DNA of 64,000 nt, taken from NCBI GenBank assembly GCA_000169075.1, contig AAVT01000002.1, forward strand, positions 124,001 to 188,000, written 5' to 3'. The translations under genes were made by a program, and so were the position numbers. Source of the stretch: a marine gamma proteobacterium HTCC2143. GTDB taxonomy: Bacteria; Pseudomonadota; Gammaproteobacteria; Pseudomonadales; Dasaniaceae. Positions 1 to 9,030 of this stretch are shown in pieces. Every line of letters starts with the position of its first letter. Positions within the stretch are counted from its first letter, which is position 1. The notes below the pieces were generated by a model. The model made no database searches. It had not been told where the DNA came from and saw only the letters and a program-made list of their open reading frames with translations.

Positions 1-1
1 C

Positions 2-1024
2 GGTGCGGCCAGGGTCGTTGTCGTGGGTAACAGCGAGGCGCCAGTGGTTTCAGACGTCATGGATGGTTATTCAGCAATGGGGGCATTGGCAACAGATCAG
101 GCGCTGCTAGATCTTGATGCTGGTTTGAGTCTAGCCTCGGCGGATCATCGCAGAGCCGCCCGACCTTTCAGCACGAATTGTGGGTTTACTATAGCGGAGT
201 CTTCCCAGTACACCATTTTAATGGATGACGAGCTCGCAATGGAAATGGGAGCCACAATTTATGCTGCGGTGACCGACGTTTTTGTCAATGCCGATGGGCA
301 TAAAAAGTCGATAGCATCACCGGGTGTGGGCAATTATATTACCATGGCTAAGGCGGTTGCCTCGGCCAAAGCGCTATTAGGTGATGATTCGGTGCGGCGA
401 CGCTCCTACGTGCATGCGCACGGAACCAGTACGCCACAGAACCGAGTCAGTGAATCACATATACTTAACGAAACGGCAAAAGCCTTCGGTATCGATTGCT
501 GGCCTGTGGCTGCTGTTAAAGCTTACCTTGGTCATTCTCTAGGGGCGTCAGCCGGGGACCAGTTGATGGCAGCTCTAGGGGTTTGGTCTGACGGCGTTAT
601 TCCAGGCATTGTCACCATTGACCATGTTGCATCTGATGTCCACGACAGTAACTTAAAATTCAGTAATAAACATCTGAACGTTGGTGCTCAATCGATGGAT
701 TCGGCCATTCTAAATTCAAAAGGTTTTGGCGGTAATAATGCATCGGCAACGATAATTGCGCCGCACATTGTCAACCGCATGTTAGATAAAAAATATGGGG
801 TTGCAGCGAGAACACAGTATCGAAAAAGAAATGAGTCTGTGCTGGAAAAAGCCGCCGCTTATGATGCCCTAGCACTCAACGGTGATGCATTGCCCATCTA
901 TAAATTCGATCACAAGGTAATGGGGGGAGATGATATTGTGATGTCTTCCCACCGAATTAAAGTTCCCGGCTACAGCGAGGCGATAGATCTCGATATGAAA
1001 TCACCCTTCGCTGACCTGATCTGA
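2..1024 (+). CDS. beta-ketoacyl synthase, C-terminal part (FabY-like)
   Basis: The reading frame is open from the window edge, so the N-terminus and the active-site cysteine lie outside. The visible part carries the thiolase-fold histidines of ketoacyl-ACP synthases: HAHGTST near base 415 and KAYLGHS near base 520, then a glycine-rich GFGGNNAS loop near base 725. These residues decarboxylate malonyl-ACP in the condensation step of fatty acid or polyketide synthesis. The spacing and the PQNR and SKGFGGNN variants recall the long FabY-type synthases of Pseudomonas relatives more than FabF; that assignment is from memory and not tested. An FkbM methyltransferase starts 3 bases after its stop, so the two are probably cotranscribed. 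Confidence 0.85.
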   Translation, partial: GAARVVVVGNSEAPVVSDVMDGYSAMGALATDQALLDLDAGLSLASADHRRAARPFSTNCGFTIAESSQYTILMDDELAMEMGATIYAAVTDVFVNADGHKKSIASPGVGNYITMAKAVASAKALLGDDSVRRRSYVHAHGTSTPQNRVSESHILNETAKAFGIDCWPVAAVKAYLGHSLGASAGDQLMAALGVWSDGVIPGIVTIDHVASDVHDSNLKFSNKHLNVGAQSMDSAILNSKGFGGNNASATIIAPHIVNRMLDKKYGVAARTQYRKRNESVLEKAAAYDALALNGDALPIYKFDHKVMGGDDIVMSSHRIKVPGYSEAIDLDMKSPFADLI

Positions 1025-1027
1025 TTC

Positions 1028-1828
1028 ATGTCAACCCATCTCAGACCCCACCCGTTAACAATTGCTGGACTTAATCGTCCATTGCAGCTGTGGCTGCATG
1101 ATGCGCGAGATCAACACGTGTCGAGGGATATAGCAGCAAACGGCATTTGGGAGGCTTACGAGACCCAATTAGTGATGGAGAGGCTAAAGCCGGGGGATTG
1201 TTTTGTCGATGTTGGGGCAAATATTGGTTATTACACGGCAATAGCAGCGGATCGATTAGGAGACAGTGGTTATATCGTCGCCTTCGAGCCCGACCCTGAT
1301 AACGTTAAGTTATTGCAACAGAATATGCGAGAAAACGGCTTTAATCGTATCGATATTGTTGCGGCGGGGTTGTCAGATAATCATCGAAGCGCCGCTTTGT
1401 TTCGCAGCTCAACGAATTTTGGTGATCATCAGATATATGATAATGGCGATGGCAGGAAATCTTGCCCCATTGACTTAGTGAATGGCACGGAGTATCTACG
1501 AGGAAAAGTTGCAGAGATTAATTTGTTGAAAATTGATACTCAGGGCGCAGAATCTCAAGTTATTGCCGGGTTGTTACCGCTGCTTAAACAGAGCGGCAGG
1601 CAGCTATCTATCATTATTGAATTCTGGCCCTATGGTCTTCGAAAAGCGGGGTCCAGCGGCTATGAACTGCTCGATATGTTAGCGGGGTTAGAATTGCCGT
1701 TTAAAATCATTGATCATGTGGGTCATGATTTGTTGGATTGCACAGAACAGCAGTTACGAGAGTGGGTCGAAATGGTAGAATGTAATCCTGATGACCAGGG
1801 CTTTATGAATATTATGCTGGGGGACTGA
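1028..1828 (+). CDS. FkbM family methyltransferase
   Basis: A 266-residue class I SAM-dependent methyltransferase. The motif I loop FVDVGANIGYYTA (about residues 58-70) and the following FEPDP acidic strand bind SAM, and LLKIDTQGAE (about residue 166) is the typical FkbM central motif. FkbM enzymes methylate hydroxyls of sugars or secondary metabolites; the substrate here is unknown. It starts 3 bases after the ketoacyl synthase stop, so it may modify a lipid or polyketide made by that enzyme, but this is inference. Confidence 0.85.
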   Translation: MSTHLRPHPLTIAGLNRPLQLWLHDARDQHVSRDIAANGIWEAYETQLVMERLKPGDCFVDVGANIGYYTAIAADRLGDSGYIVAFEPDPDNVKLLQQNMRENGFNRIDIVAAGLSDNHRSAALFRSSTNFGDHQIYDNGDGRKSCPIDLVNGTEYLRGKVAEINLLKIDTQGAESQVIAGLLPLLKQSGRQLSIIIEFWPYGLRKAGSSGYELLDMLAGLELPFKIIDHVGHDLLDCTEQQLREWVEMVECNPDDQGFMNIMLGD

Positions 1829-1934
1829 CAGCGTCAGCGAGTATGTGTCTCATCCGTGTTTAGCATGGGACAAGAAGCCTAAGATCCACTAATCGCGTAG
1901 TGTTCCAGCTACCGATCGACACGAGATTTCGACC

Positions 1935-2516
1935 ATGGATGCATTGACACTTCTACATAGCCGCAACTCGGCGCCGCGCTTGCGCGATCCTGCTCCTGAG
2001 GGGGATGTTCTAGAGAGCATCTTGAAAGCGGGTTTAAGAGCCCCCGACCATGCATGGCTAGCTCCATGGCGTTTTTTAACAATTGCGAGCACCGACAGAG
2101 AGCACTTGGGCAAGCTGTTTGTAAAAGGTCAACAAGCCCAGCGGAAGGTGTCTGGTGCGGCTGAGTTAACCGATGGTGAGGTTAAGAAAATTTCTGCGAA
2201 ACCCCTACGAGCCCCATTAATCATAGTGGTTATTGCGTCGCCTACCGAACATCCTAAGGTGCCGGCCATAGAGCAACAATTATCGGCGGGCTGTGCTGCC
2301 CACGGTATCATGTTAGCGGCTCATGCAAGTGGCTATGGTGGTATATGGCGAACAGGTGACAATGCCTTTAACCAAGTGGTTATGACAGGCCTCGGATTGC
2401 AGGACCATGAGAGCATTGCCGGGTTTTTGTATATAGGCACAATCGATGGCGAGCTAAAACCGATAAGAAATTTGTCAGTGGCTGATTACAGCCAAGCATG
2501 GCCTCCAACGTTATAG
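1935..2516 (+). CDS. ydjA: YdjA-like nitroreductase family protein
   Basis: A 193-residue flavoprotein of the nitroreductase fold, matching the short YdjA branch in length and in landmarks: an N-terminal RNSAPRL segment, then LRAPDHAWLAPWRF at about residues 37-50 (FMN-phosphate binding and dimer contact), a RAPLII strand and the GYGGIWR helix at about residue 131. These enzymes form FMN homodimers in the cytoplasm and reduce nitro or quinone compounds with NAD(P)H. The physiological substrate is not known. It is a single gene with 100 bases of non-coding DNA before it. Confidence 0.88.
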   Translation: MDALTLLHSRNSAPRLRDPAPEGDVLESILKAGLRAPDHAWLAPWRFLTIASTDREHLGKLFVKGQQAQRKVSGAAELTDGEVKKISAKPLRAPLIIVVIASPTEHPKVPAIEQQLSAGCAAHGIMLAAHASGYGGIWRTGDNAFNQVVMTGLGLQDHESIAGFLYIGTIDGELKPIRNLSVADYSQAWPPTL

Positions 2517-2804
2517 TAGGTTGTCTGGAGTGTCGTAGTATGAGTAACACGTTTGGCAATAATGCGTATTGACGAACTGAAATTTACAAACCATTATTAA
2601 CGCAAGCGAGTAGGCCCCGGTCCTTTCACTTCAGCCGGCTTCTTTTGATAGTTGACGAAATGGTAATGCTCGACGCCGTCAGATCCCAGTCTGTTTGTTA
2701 AACCAAGTCGGGGCACTAACGAAGCTAGTGCTAGTTTTCAAGCGCTGTTTATCGTTCCTGCTGCTCTGCATCAGCGCCTATAAAGCCATTTATCCAGGTG
2801 ACAC

Positions 2805-3254
2805 ATGAGCTCCGCTAAGAGAAATTCCGAAAAGAATGAAAAGTATCCAACTGCAGAGCTTTCGCTGCGATGGAAATTGGCACTGGTGTTATTGGTGTTT
2901 CTCTTTTCCATTGGCAGTTTGTCGCTTATTCCAGATTTTTCATTCAAGCGATACAGCAGCGGTCTAACGGGTGCAGACGTTGTCTTTATTGGAAGGAATT
3001 TTGAAAGAACGCCATTTGCTCTAACAGATGCCCATGATGCCTGTCTTTATGAGGTCAAGTCCAAGTTAGGGGAGCGGCTGTTAAGGTCTGAAATGGTGCC
3101 GCTGTCAACCAGGTTCAATAGCGATAACGGTTCGTATTTGGTCGTTTTGGATGCTGATATTGGGCTAATAAACACATGGACAAATACTCTGATATATTGT
3201 GACATCGACCCATTACGGCACACAGTTAGCTATTATAGAAAAGACGTCTACTAA
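2805..3254 (+). CDS. hypothetical single-pass membrane protein
   Basis: A 149-residue protein that I do not recognise. It has a charged N-terminus (about residues 1-23), one strong hydrophobic segment (about 26-46: LALVLLVFLFSIGSLSLI) and a soluble C-terminal part with two cysteines, which by the positive-inside rule should face the periplasm. About 290 bases of apparently non-coding DNA separate it from the nitroreductase gene. No family signature was seen. Confidence 0.6.
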   Translation: MSSAKRNSEKNEKYPTAELSLRWKLALVLLVFLFSIGSLSLIPDFSFKRYSSGLTGADVVFIGRNFERTPFALTDAHDACLYEVKSKLGERLLRSEMVPLSTRFNSDNGSYLVVLDADIGLINTWTNTLIYCDIDPLRHTVSYYRKDVY

Positions 3255-3391
3255 ATAACGGCAGGAAATTGCCAGCACACCAGTTTTGTTAGGTAGGCTG
3301 GACGAGTGACTGTGGCGAAAACGAGGAGGGGGCGAAGATAAACGTAGTTAATTCTGCTACACTGGCCGTCTTTTTTTTACGTTGTATTTTT

Positions 3392-3988
3392 ATGGCTTCA
3401 AACGGTACCGAACTAAAACGTACGATTTTTACCACTCCCGTTCTCAGTACGCTATTGAGATGGTTAGCAATGGGGATACTCAGGCTTATTGGCTGGCGTG
3501 TTGTGGGAGAGGTTCCTAGCGATCAGAAATATATTGTTGTCGCCGCGCCTCACACAAGTAATTGGGACTTTCCGGTGTTTTTATGTGCGGTTTTTGTGCT
3601 GCGGCTTGATGTTCATTGGATGGGCAAAGACAGCTTATTCCCGGCCCCATTTAAGTGGTTTGTCAGGTGGTTTGGGGGCATACCGATCGATCGAAGTAAA
3701 ACCAACAACGTTGTTGAGGAAATAGCAGACTATTTTTCACGGGTGAAGAGGCTGGTGGTAGTGATTCCCCCCGAGGGAACGCGGAAAAAAGTTAAGCGGT
3801 GGAAAACCGGTTTTTATCACATTGCTCATCGAGCGAATATCCCAATTTCTTTTGGCTTTGTAGACGGAAAAACTAAGACTGTCGGCTTGGGGCCACGGTT
3901 TTTGACGACCGGCGACGTCGACGCAGATATGGCCGTTATTCAGGCTTATTACAATAAAAAACAAGGTATTAACCAGCACAACTTTTAA
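3392..3988 (+). CDS. PlsC-like 1-acylglycerol-3-phosphate acyltransferase family protein
   Basis: A 198-residue member of the glycerophosphate acyltransferase superfamily. The catalytic HX4D motif is HTSNWD (about residue 53), GGIPIDRSK (about 96-104) is motif II, and PEGTR (about 127) is the phosphate-binding motif III. Proteins of this short type, with an N-terminal hydrophobic stretch near residues 18-33, are inner-membrane peripheral enzymes that acylate lysophospholipids or related lipids. It stands alone with a T-rich stretch just upstream. The exact acceptor cannot be read from the sequence. Confidence 0.85.
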   Translation: MASNGTELKRTIFTTPVLSTLLRWLAMGILRLIGWRVVGEVPSDQKYIVVAAPHTSNWDFPVFLCAVFVLRLDVHWMGKDSLFPAPFKWFVRWFGGIPIDRSKTNNVVEEIADYFSRVKRLVVVIPPEGTRKKVKRWKTGFYHIAHRANIPISFGFVDGKTKTVGLGPRFLTTGDVDADMAVIQAYYNKKQGINQHNF

Positions 3989-4015
3989 TACTTTAGGCCA
4001 GCAGCAATTTAAGAT

Positions 4016-4438
4016 CTATAAACATTTCAGCTCGTAATACAGATAAAAGTCAGTGTCGATCGGGGTGCTCCATTCACGTAATTTTTGCCAGCCGCTGGGG
4101 CACAGTTCTGCCATTTTCCTGTGCATAGCTTCAATGACATAAAATATGGAATAGGGTGTCTGATCGCTTCTGTACAATGAATAACGTTGCCGTATTTCAT
4201 AGACTTCTCCAGCCCCTGCCTGCTCTACCGGAGCTACCTTACCGCCGATCCTATCAAAAGTGGTTTCCGATGTTGCTTTTTTCTGCGTTCGCCAAACTTT
4301 TTTGTCGGGGGTTTTATCAGCATGAAAACTTTCAAAATCCAATGAGTCGGCGTCGTCAACATCAAATTCAGCGAGTGTATTGCCACATAGTATTAGGCTG
4401 CTAATAATAACGAGTGTCGAGAGATGCGCTTTATTCAT
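4016..4438 (-). CDS. hypothetical secreted protein
   Basis: A 140-residue protein with a clear Sec signal peptide (hydrophobic core ending near residue 23 at GNTLA). The mature part is acidic at first (FDVDDADSLDF) and ends with two cysteines. No known domain was recognised. It lies tail to tail with the acyltransferase gene. The DNA between it and the porin holds the porin terminator, so it is transcribed separately. Confidence 0.6.
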   Translation of the reverse strand: MNKAHLSTLVIISSLILCGNTLAEFDVDDADSLDFESFHADKTPDKKVWRTQKKATSETTFDRIGGKVAPVEQAGAGEVYEIRQRYSLYRSDQTPYSIFYVIEAMHRKMAELCPSGWQKLREWSTPIDTDFYLYYELKCL

Positions 4439-4497
4439 GAAGAATACCTGCTGTTACTCATGTTACTAGTGGTCACATATGTTGAGGTTCAAAAGCC

Positions 4498-4519
4498 GAC
4501 GAGGCTGTTAAGCCTCGTC
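4498..4519 (-). terminator. intrinsic terminator of the porin gene
   Basis: An 8-bp perfect inverted repeat, GACGAGGC and GCCTCGTC with a 6-base loop, lies 25 bases after the porin stop. Read on the minus strand it is followed by GGCTTTTG, a short U-tract. It fits a Rho-independent terminator for the porin gene. Confidence 0.75.
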
Positions 4520-4543
4520 GTAGAAAGCAATGATTGCTTAGGA

Positions 4544-5536
4544 TCAAAACTTAATTTCGTAACCAATACCAACAATTTGATTTTCAGGGGCGATAGTTAT
4601 CATGCCATCGGACGTGTCATATTCAATAGCTGAGTAGTACGCAAATAACTTTGAGCGCTTGTTAAGCTTGTAATCAGCGCCAATAGCGATTTGAGTCGCA
4701 TCGACATCAACAAAATAGATGTCATTTTCTGTGGTTCCGTACTGTGCTTTTAGTACCCATTGATCAATTTTGTATTGGCTGCTCAGCAGATAACCGTTTT
4801 GCTGGACGTCGACCCCCTCATCTGTTGCTTCTGCGTCCTGCATCATCGCACCAATCTTAAGGTCTCCAAATGTGATTTCACCAACAAGCCTTGTTATCTC
4901 AGTAAGATACTTATCACCGTTTATATCTTTGCTGGTTACGTCGCTATCGTGGGCTAGCGCAACAAAAAACCCTTCGGCTCTATAAGTTAGCGCTAAAGAG
5001 GCACCATCTGTTGGGCCATCAACTTCATTTGTATCTTCGCCTTGTATTGCTGCAATGGTGGCCGAGAATCCGCTCATTTTAGGCGTGGTGTACATAATGG
5101 TATTGCCGACCCGATTTTCGCCGGCAAAAAAGCTTTTGATATCACCATTCGCCAAGTCATTAAAACGGTCTACCTTGGCAGCGGCAATCTTGGTTGGCGT
5201 GTCATGTTTGCCGGCTATCAGCGTTCCCCAATTGCCTTGAAATCCGCCATAGATGTTGCGTTGCTTAAATTCATCGTCGTCCCCGTCGACTGAGATCTCG
5301 TACTCTAGTTTATAAATAGCTTTCAAATTTTCATTGATCTCATAGGAACCTTTGATGCCAAAACGCGAAGCATTGCTTTCTAGCTCCCATTTATCATCGC
5401 CATTGACTCCGTAATCAAGCTTATTCAGACTTACATTTACTTTACCGTAAACGGTTACGTCTTCAGCCATAGAGGCAGACGCTGTTAGGGTTGTCGCAGC
5501 TAGAGCGATTACTGCGGTCAGTGACTTCAATTTCAT
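4544..5536 (-). CDS. outer-membrane porin, Gram-negative general porin family
   Basis: A 330-residue precursor with a Sec signal peptide (MKLKSLTAVIALAATTLTASASMAED). The mature protein starts DVTVYGKVNVSL, the usual first strand of trimeric general porins. It contains ASRFGIKGSYE and alternating beta-strand patterns throughout, and ends GIGYEIKF with a C-terminal phenylalanine for Bam recognition. I chose the ATG at 5536 because GGGAG stands 8 bases upstream, although the frame stays open to 5551. It allows diffusion of small solutes across the outer membrane. A terminator hairpin follows the stop. Confidence 0.9.
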   Translation of the reverse strand: MKLKSLTAVIALAATTLTASASMAEDVTVYGKVNVSLNKLDYGVNGDDKWELESNASRFGIKGSYEINENLKAIYKLEYEISVDGDDDEFKQRNIYGGFQGNWGTLIAGKHDTPTKIAAAKVDRFNDLANGDIKSFFAGENRVGNTIMYTTPKMSGFSATIAAIQGEDTNEVDGPTDGASLALTYRAEGFFVALAHDSDVTSKDINGDKYLTEITRLVGEITFGDLKIGAMMQDAEATDEGVDVQQNGYLLSSQYKIDQWVLKAQYGTTENDIYFVDVDATQIAIGADYKLNKRSKLFAYYSAIEYDTSDGMITIAPENQIVGIGYEIKF

Positions 5537-6235
5537 TCGTAATTCTCCCAAAAATGTAGTGTGGCGGACTGCAATCCACCAAAATGTTTTAGCTTCAAAT
5601 ACTGACCTTCATGCAATATTTGAATGTCGCTATACTGCGCCATCAATATTTCAGAAATATGACAATCCGGGGGTTAAACTCACTATTTTCATCAATAAGT
5701 AACTATCACCACTCTAAGCGATTAGTTCTGCAATTAAAGAGTTATTTTTCTTAACATACTGGCTTTCGAAGAGTCGCTAACATAAGGAGACCGTTGCTGG
5801 CAGCCTCGCGTTAACGACTAGCAGTAGGGCGCGTACCTTCGTTCGATATATTATCGCAACGAAGCAATGGCTGAACCGATAAAGGCATTGTGAATGCTAA
5901 TCGAGTCCGCAATCGGTGTCGTTTTTCAACAGCTTGTCTGCCGATCGATATGATTTGCCTGCCTTGCTGGACTCTACATGGCTAAGACTGACCGCCTGAA
6001 CTGGTCTTGATGGTGTGGACATCTATCGGTGCATGCAGGCGTCTAACGTACCAGCAGCGCCGGAGTATGGAGTGCCCGTCGGAGGGTTAGCTATTGGTAA
6101 CTTCATGACAGCATTAAGGGCCGTTATCTACCCTCGTGGGGGTGTAGCCTGCGATTACACTGCAGCGCGAGCGGGCAGGTGGTGTGCTTATTTAGACGGT
6201 GGCGCAGCTTGCTCTAGTTTGTGCAGAGTTTGATC
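5537..6235. other. intergenic region upstream of the porin gene
   Basis: About 700 bases with no convincing gene. The half next to the porin is AT-rich and presumably holds its promoter and leader. An open frame at 6015-6233 has unusual composition and no ribosome binding site. I see no repeat or RNA gene here. Confidence 0.5.
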
Positions 6236-6529
6236 TTACGGAGCAATAATTTTGTCCACAAAATCTGTGGATAAGTTTGTGGGTAATATGTTTAATACCA
6301 GCGCTAGAGCAACCATGGCAGACCCTTTGTTAGATTGGTTAAAAAACAACCAATTGAATAAAAGTCTATATATATCAGTGGGTTGGGGCTCATACTTAAA
6401 GTGATTGACGTGCTTGTTGTTCCGGTTGGTAATTATTTGATCAAAAATACCAGCATGTGAATAAGTTTTTTGCAGTGCAGCATCTCCCAATGCACAAAGC
6501 TTGCGCGATAACTGATCATTTTGATGCAA
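6236..6529 (-). CDS. doubtful small hypothetical protein downstream of queD
   Basis: A 97-residue open frame 21 bases downstream of queD on the same strand. No ribosome binding site was seen before its ATG and no domain was recognised. The position allows cotranscription with queD, but the composition is not clearly coding. It is listed so the gap is accounted for. Confidence 0.3.
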   Translation of the reverse strand: MHQNDQLSRKLCALGDAALQKTYSHAGIFDQIITNRNNKHVNHFKYEPQPTDIYRLLFNWLFFNQSNKGSAMVALALVLNILPTNLSTDFVDKIIAP

Positions 6530-6550
6530 TTTTATTCGACCGTAGTAAAT

Positions 6551-6907
6551 CTAATCACCCTGGTATATACAGCCGCTGGTGCAGGTTTCCCGAATTTCTA
6601 CTTTACTTAGAATCGGTAAATCAGCCTTGAGTCTATTCCATATCCAGCGTGCTAAATTTTCGCTGGTCGGGTTTTCGAGTCCTTCAATATCGTTGAGGTA
6701 GTAATGGTCTAGTTGTTGATAGATGGGTGCGAAGTGGGCCTTGAGCTCTGAAAAATCGATAATCCAACCGGTGCGGGGGTCAACATCGCCACTGACATAA
6801 ATGCGTGCCATAAATGAATGGCCATGCAGTCGGCCACATTTGTGACCATCCGGAACGTTAGGCAGTAAATGAGCGGCTTCGAAGGTAAATTCTTTGTATA
6901 TTTCCAT
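6551..6907 (-). CDS. queD: 6-carboxy-5,6,7,8-tetrahydropterin synthase QueD
   Basis: A 118-residue protein of full QueD length. FEAAHLLP and GRLHGHSF supply the zinc-binding histidines (three in total), DFSELK is the substrate-side segment, and PTSENLARW with the C-terminal EIRETCTSG completes the family pattern. QueD converts 7,8-dihydroneopterin triphosphate to 6-carboxytetrahydropterin, the second step of queuosine and preQ0 synthesis, in the cytoplasm. No other que gene is nearby. I did not find a convincing preQ1 riboswitch upstream. Confidence 0.93.
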   Translation of the reverse strand: MEIYKEFTFEAAHLLPNVPDGHKCGRLHGHSFMARIYVSGDVDPRTGWIIDFSELKAHFAPIYQQLDHYYLNDIEGLENPTSENLARWIWNRLKADLPILSKVEIRETCTSGCIYQGD

Positions 6908-7204
6908 GGGAATGAGTGAGCAGCCTGTTGATATTTAAAAAAGCCGTATGATAGTCATCCAGCCCCCTCCTGTATAGATGTGTTCCGCAGTTAGCGGTTA
7001 CAGGTAGCAGGTTAGGTGAAATAGAAAGAGGCGTGAATGCATCCATATCGTGATCAGTTAATGTGGCCATAATGCTGTGATTTTGAGAATTTTAGTATAT
7101 AAAACAATCAGCTAGTGATGTTTCAAAATATTTATCCATTTTTCTAAAACAAGGGTTTGACATGGAATCGGTTTACTGTAGAATGCGGCCACGTTCAAGT
7201 CAGG
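6908..7204. other. intergenic region between queD and the tRNA pair
   Basis: This stretch has no credible gene; a minus-strand open frame at 6858-7070 overlaps queD in another frame and is not supported. The stretch next to tRNA-Val contains TTGACA (about 7157) and TAGAAT (about 7180), spaced 17 bases apart. This is a good sigma-70 promoter for the two tRNA genes. Confidence 0.55.
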
Positions 7205-7280
7205 GGGTGATTAGCTCAGCTGGGAGAGCATCGCCCTTACAAGGCGAGGGTCGGCGGTTCGATCCCGTCATCACCCACCA
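7205..7280 (+). tRNA. tRNA-Val (anticodon TAC)
   Basis: A 76-base cloverleaf: acceptor GGGTGAT pairs with ATCACCC, the D arm is AGCTCAGCTGGGAGAGC, the anticodon loop CTTACAA carries TAC, the T arm holds GGTTCGATCC, and the CCA end is encoded. A sigma-70-like promoter lies just upstream, and tRNA-Asp follows after 21 bases, so both are probably in one transcript. Confidence 0.97.
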
Positions 7281-7301
7281 ATTTGAACGTTAGAGTATTG
7301 C

Positions 7302-7378
7302 GGACCGGTAGTTCAGCTGGTTAGAATGCCGGCCTGTCACGCCGGAGGTCGCGGGTTCGAGTCCCGTCCGGTCCGCCA
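7302..7378 (+). tRNA. tRNA-Asp (anticodon GTC)
   Basis: A 77-base cloverleaf: acceptor GGACCGG pairs with CCGGTCC, the anticodon loop CTGTCAC carries GTC, the T arm holds GGTTCGAGTCC, and the CCA end is encoded. A tyrosine recombinase remnant begins 30 bases downstream in the opposite orientation, the usual arrangement of an island inserted at a tRNA 3' end. I found no second copy of the tRNA 3' end in the window. Confidence 0.97.
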
Positions 7379-7408
7379 TTTTCCTCTAATAAAATCAACA
7401 ACTTACTA

Positions 7409-8003
7409 TTACTCATTGATTTTTATCCCCGTTTCTATCCCCGTTTCGTTTAGCTTTCCCACTTCAATGGCATCGCTCGCAGACTCAATGTAGGTTGCGT
7501 ATCGTCGAAAAAAAATCTCTAAAGAATGACCTAATTGTCGTGTTGCTTTTGCTGGCCTTACGCCCATTGTGAGCAGTTCAGCGGCTCTACTATGTTGGCA
7601 AGTATACGGTCTTCGTTTGCGGATACTATGATCGCGTCTGAATTTTGGATCATCAAACATGGCATTCCAAGTCTGGTTAAAAAGACCAGTATATAAACAT
7701 TTTGTCCCCAAGTTATTCAAGAAGACATGCCCGTACTTAAATTGAGAAGGCAGGTTGCTGATAAAAGGGATAACCCAAGCTGGAATAGTCAGGGTCCGAC
7801 GCATGTGGGTTTTGGTTGATGCACTACGTCTACGTCCTACCGTTTGCTGGTGAACATGCACTTTACGCTCTTTGAGATCAAGATCACTGTATTCCAAGCC
7901 CAGCAATTCACCAGGACGCATACCCGTACCAAAAAAGAGGGCAAAATAGGCGACAACTTGTGCGTCATTTTTTTTGGAAAGGCACTCTATAAGCGTCGAT
8001 CGG
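7409..8003 (-). pseudogene. phage-type tyrosine recombinase, N-terminally truncated
   Basis: Only the C-terminal catalytic domain remains, about 198 residues. GTGMRPGELLGL carries catalytic Arg I, RQLGH the second histidine, and the tyrosine lies in FFRRYATYIES. In the HxxRH region the sequence reads YTCQHSRAAELL, with Gln (codon CAA) where Arg II is expected, so the enzyme is probably inactive. The N-terminal arm-binding and core-binding domains are missing because the gene is cut at the left edge of repeat copy 1. The position next to tRNA-Asp marks it as an island integrase. The open frame runs on into the repeat, but that part is not native. Confidence 0.85.
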
Positions 8004-8004
8004 T

Positions 8005-8093
8005 CGGCCGCCTCAGAAGCTATGCGGCATTGCCGTACTCCGGGCGGATAGGGTAGAGTGGCCACGAATAGGGCGTTTGTTTTGCCTATACTC
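8005..8093 (+). repeat. junction repeat, copy 1 of 10 (left-truncated)
   Basis: This 89-base copy lacks the left 30 bases of the full element and starts within the GGCGGCCGCC palindrome. It shares the CAGAAGC variant with copy 6. It joins a truncated integrase on its left to a truncated serine hydrolase on its right, both genes on the minus strand. The last bases of the element contribute the TGA stop of the hydrolase remnant. No duplication flanks it. Confidence 0.95.
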
Positions 8094-9015
8094 AATCTTC
8101 CGAGACAATTTGTGTTCCCCGCCATTTGCCCTTCAGTCTGTGTAATTCACCCAGTTTGGCGTAATCTCTCGCGGTGGCATTGAGTCCACCAAACGCCATT
8201 TCGACGTTGTTGTCATCGACCATCCAGTATGCATCTGCTTCCATTCCTAATGGATGCCATATTTTTTCTGATAGATAATCGGTAACTGATTTCCCGGTTG
8301 CCCGTGACAACAGCATGGCCAGCGCCTGCGTGTCTGCCGAATTGTAGTGATTGAGCGTGCCCGGTTCCCGTTCCCGGACCAGAGTGCTGACAAATTCGTC
8401 CAGCGAGCCACCTACGCTCATGATTTTCGCAAGCCGCATAATATCTGACTCAGGGTCGCTATAGTCTTCGTTCCAGGCAGCCCCTGACGACATCTGCAAG
8501 ACGTCCTTAATACGTACATTGTCGTAGGCAGAACCTGAAAGGCCAGGGACGTAGTCGGTAATGGGTTTCAGGATGTCAATCAGACCGTCATCAACGGCGA
8601 TGCCTATCCCTGTTGCAATGAAACTTTTTGAAACAGACATCGATAACCAGTTTACATCTCTACCGCCGGTAAGCATGTACTGTTCGAAGCGAACTTCACC
8701 ATTGTGAATGACCAATAGAGCACTGGTATCTGTTTCGGCCAAGAAGCGTTCAACATCAACGTCTTTTCCGTTATAGGGGAAACTGGGCGGCAATGAAATT
8801 GTATTTCCTTTCTCAAATTCAAAGGGTTCTGCAGACGCAGTCATAGTCGTGACTGGGTATATTTCTTCCATCCGGTTAAAATTTTCATATTGTTCAGCGC
8901 CAGAAAATAGCGTGAGGCCATAGGCCATGCGGTCTAGGTTTTTCTTATAAGAAATCCCTAGTCCGATACCAACAACAACAACACAGCCAAGGCCGATCAG
9001 TAAGTACTTTTTCAT
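8092..9015 (-). pseudogene. beta-lactamase-fold serine hydrolase, C-terminally truncated
   Basis: 307 residues remain of a periplasmic serine hydrolase (class C beta-lactamase/6-aminohexanoate hydrolase-like). It has an N-terminal membrane anchor or signal (residues 4-22), the SxxK nucleophile motif SMSVSK at about residue 127, and a YNS motif at about 223. Family members continue for roughly 80-100 residues with a third motif. Here the frame meets TGA exactly at the right edge of repeat copy 1, so the end has been lost. A TetR-family gene lies 15 bases upstream on the same strand. It may still fold but probably lacks activity. Confidence 0.82.
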
Positions 9016-9030
9016 GGGGTAACCCCTCTT

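Noticed and set aside
6015-6233. Plus-strand open frame of 72 codons upstream of the queD region.
   Set aside because: No ribosome binding site, no recognisable family, and a composition unlike the neighbouring genes.
6908-7070. preQ1 riboswitch before queD.
   Set aside because: I could not find the short H-type pseudoknot pattern with its A-rich tail in the leader.
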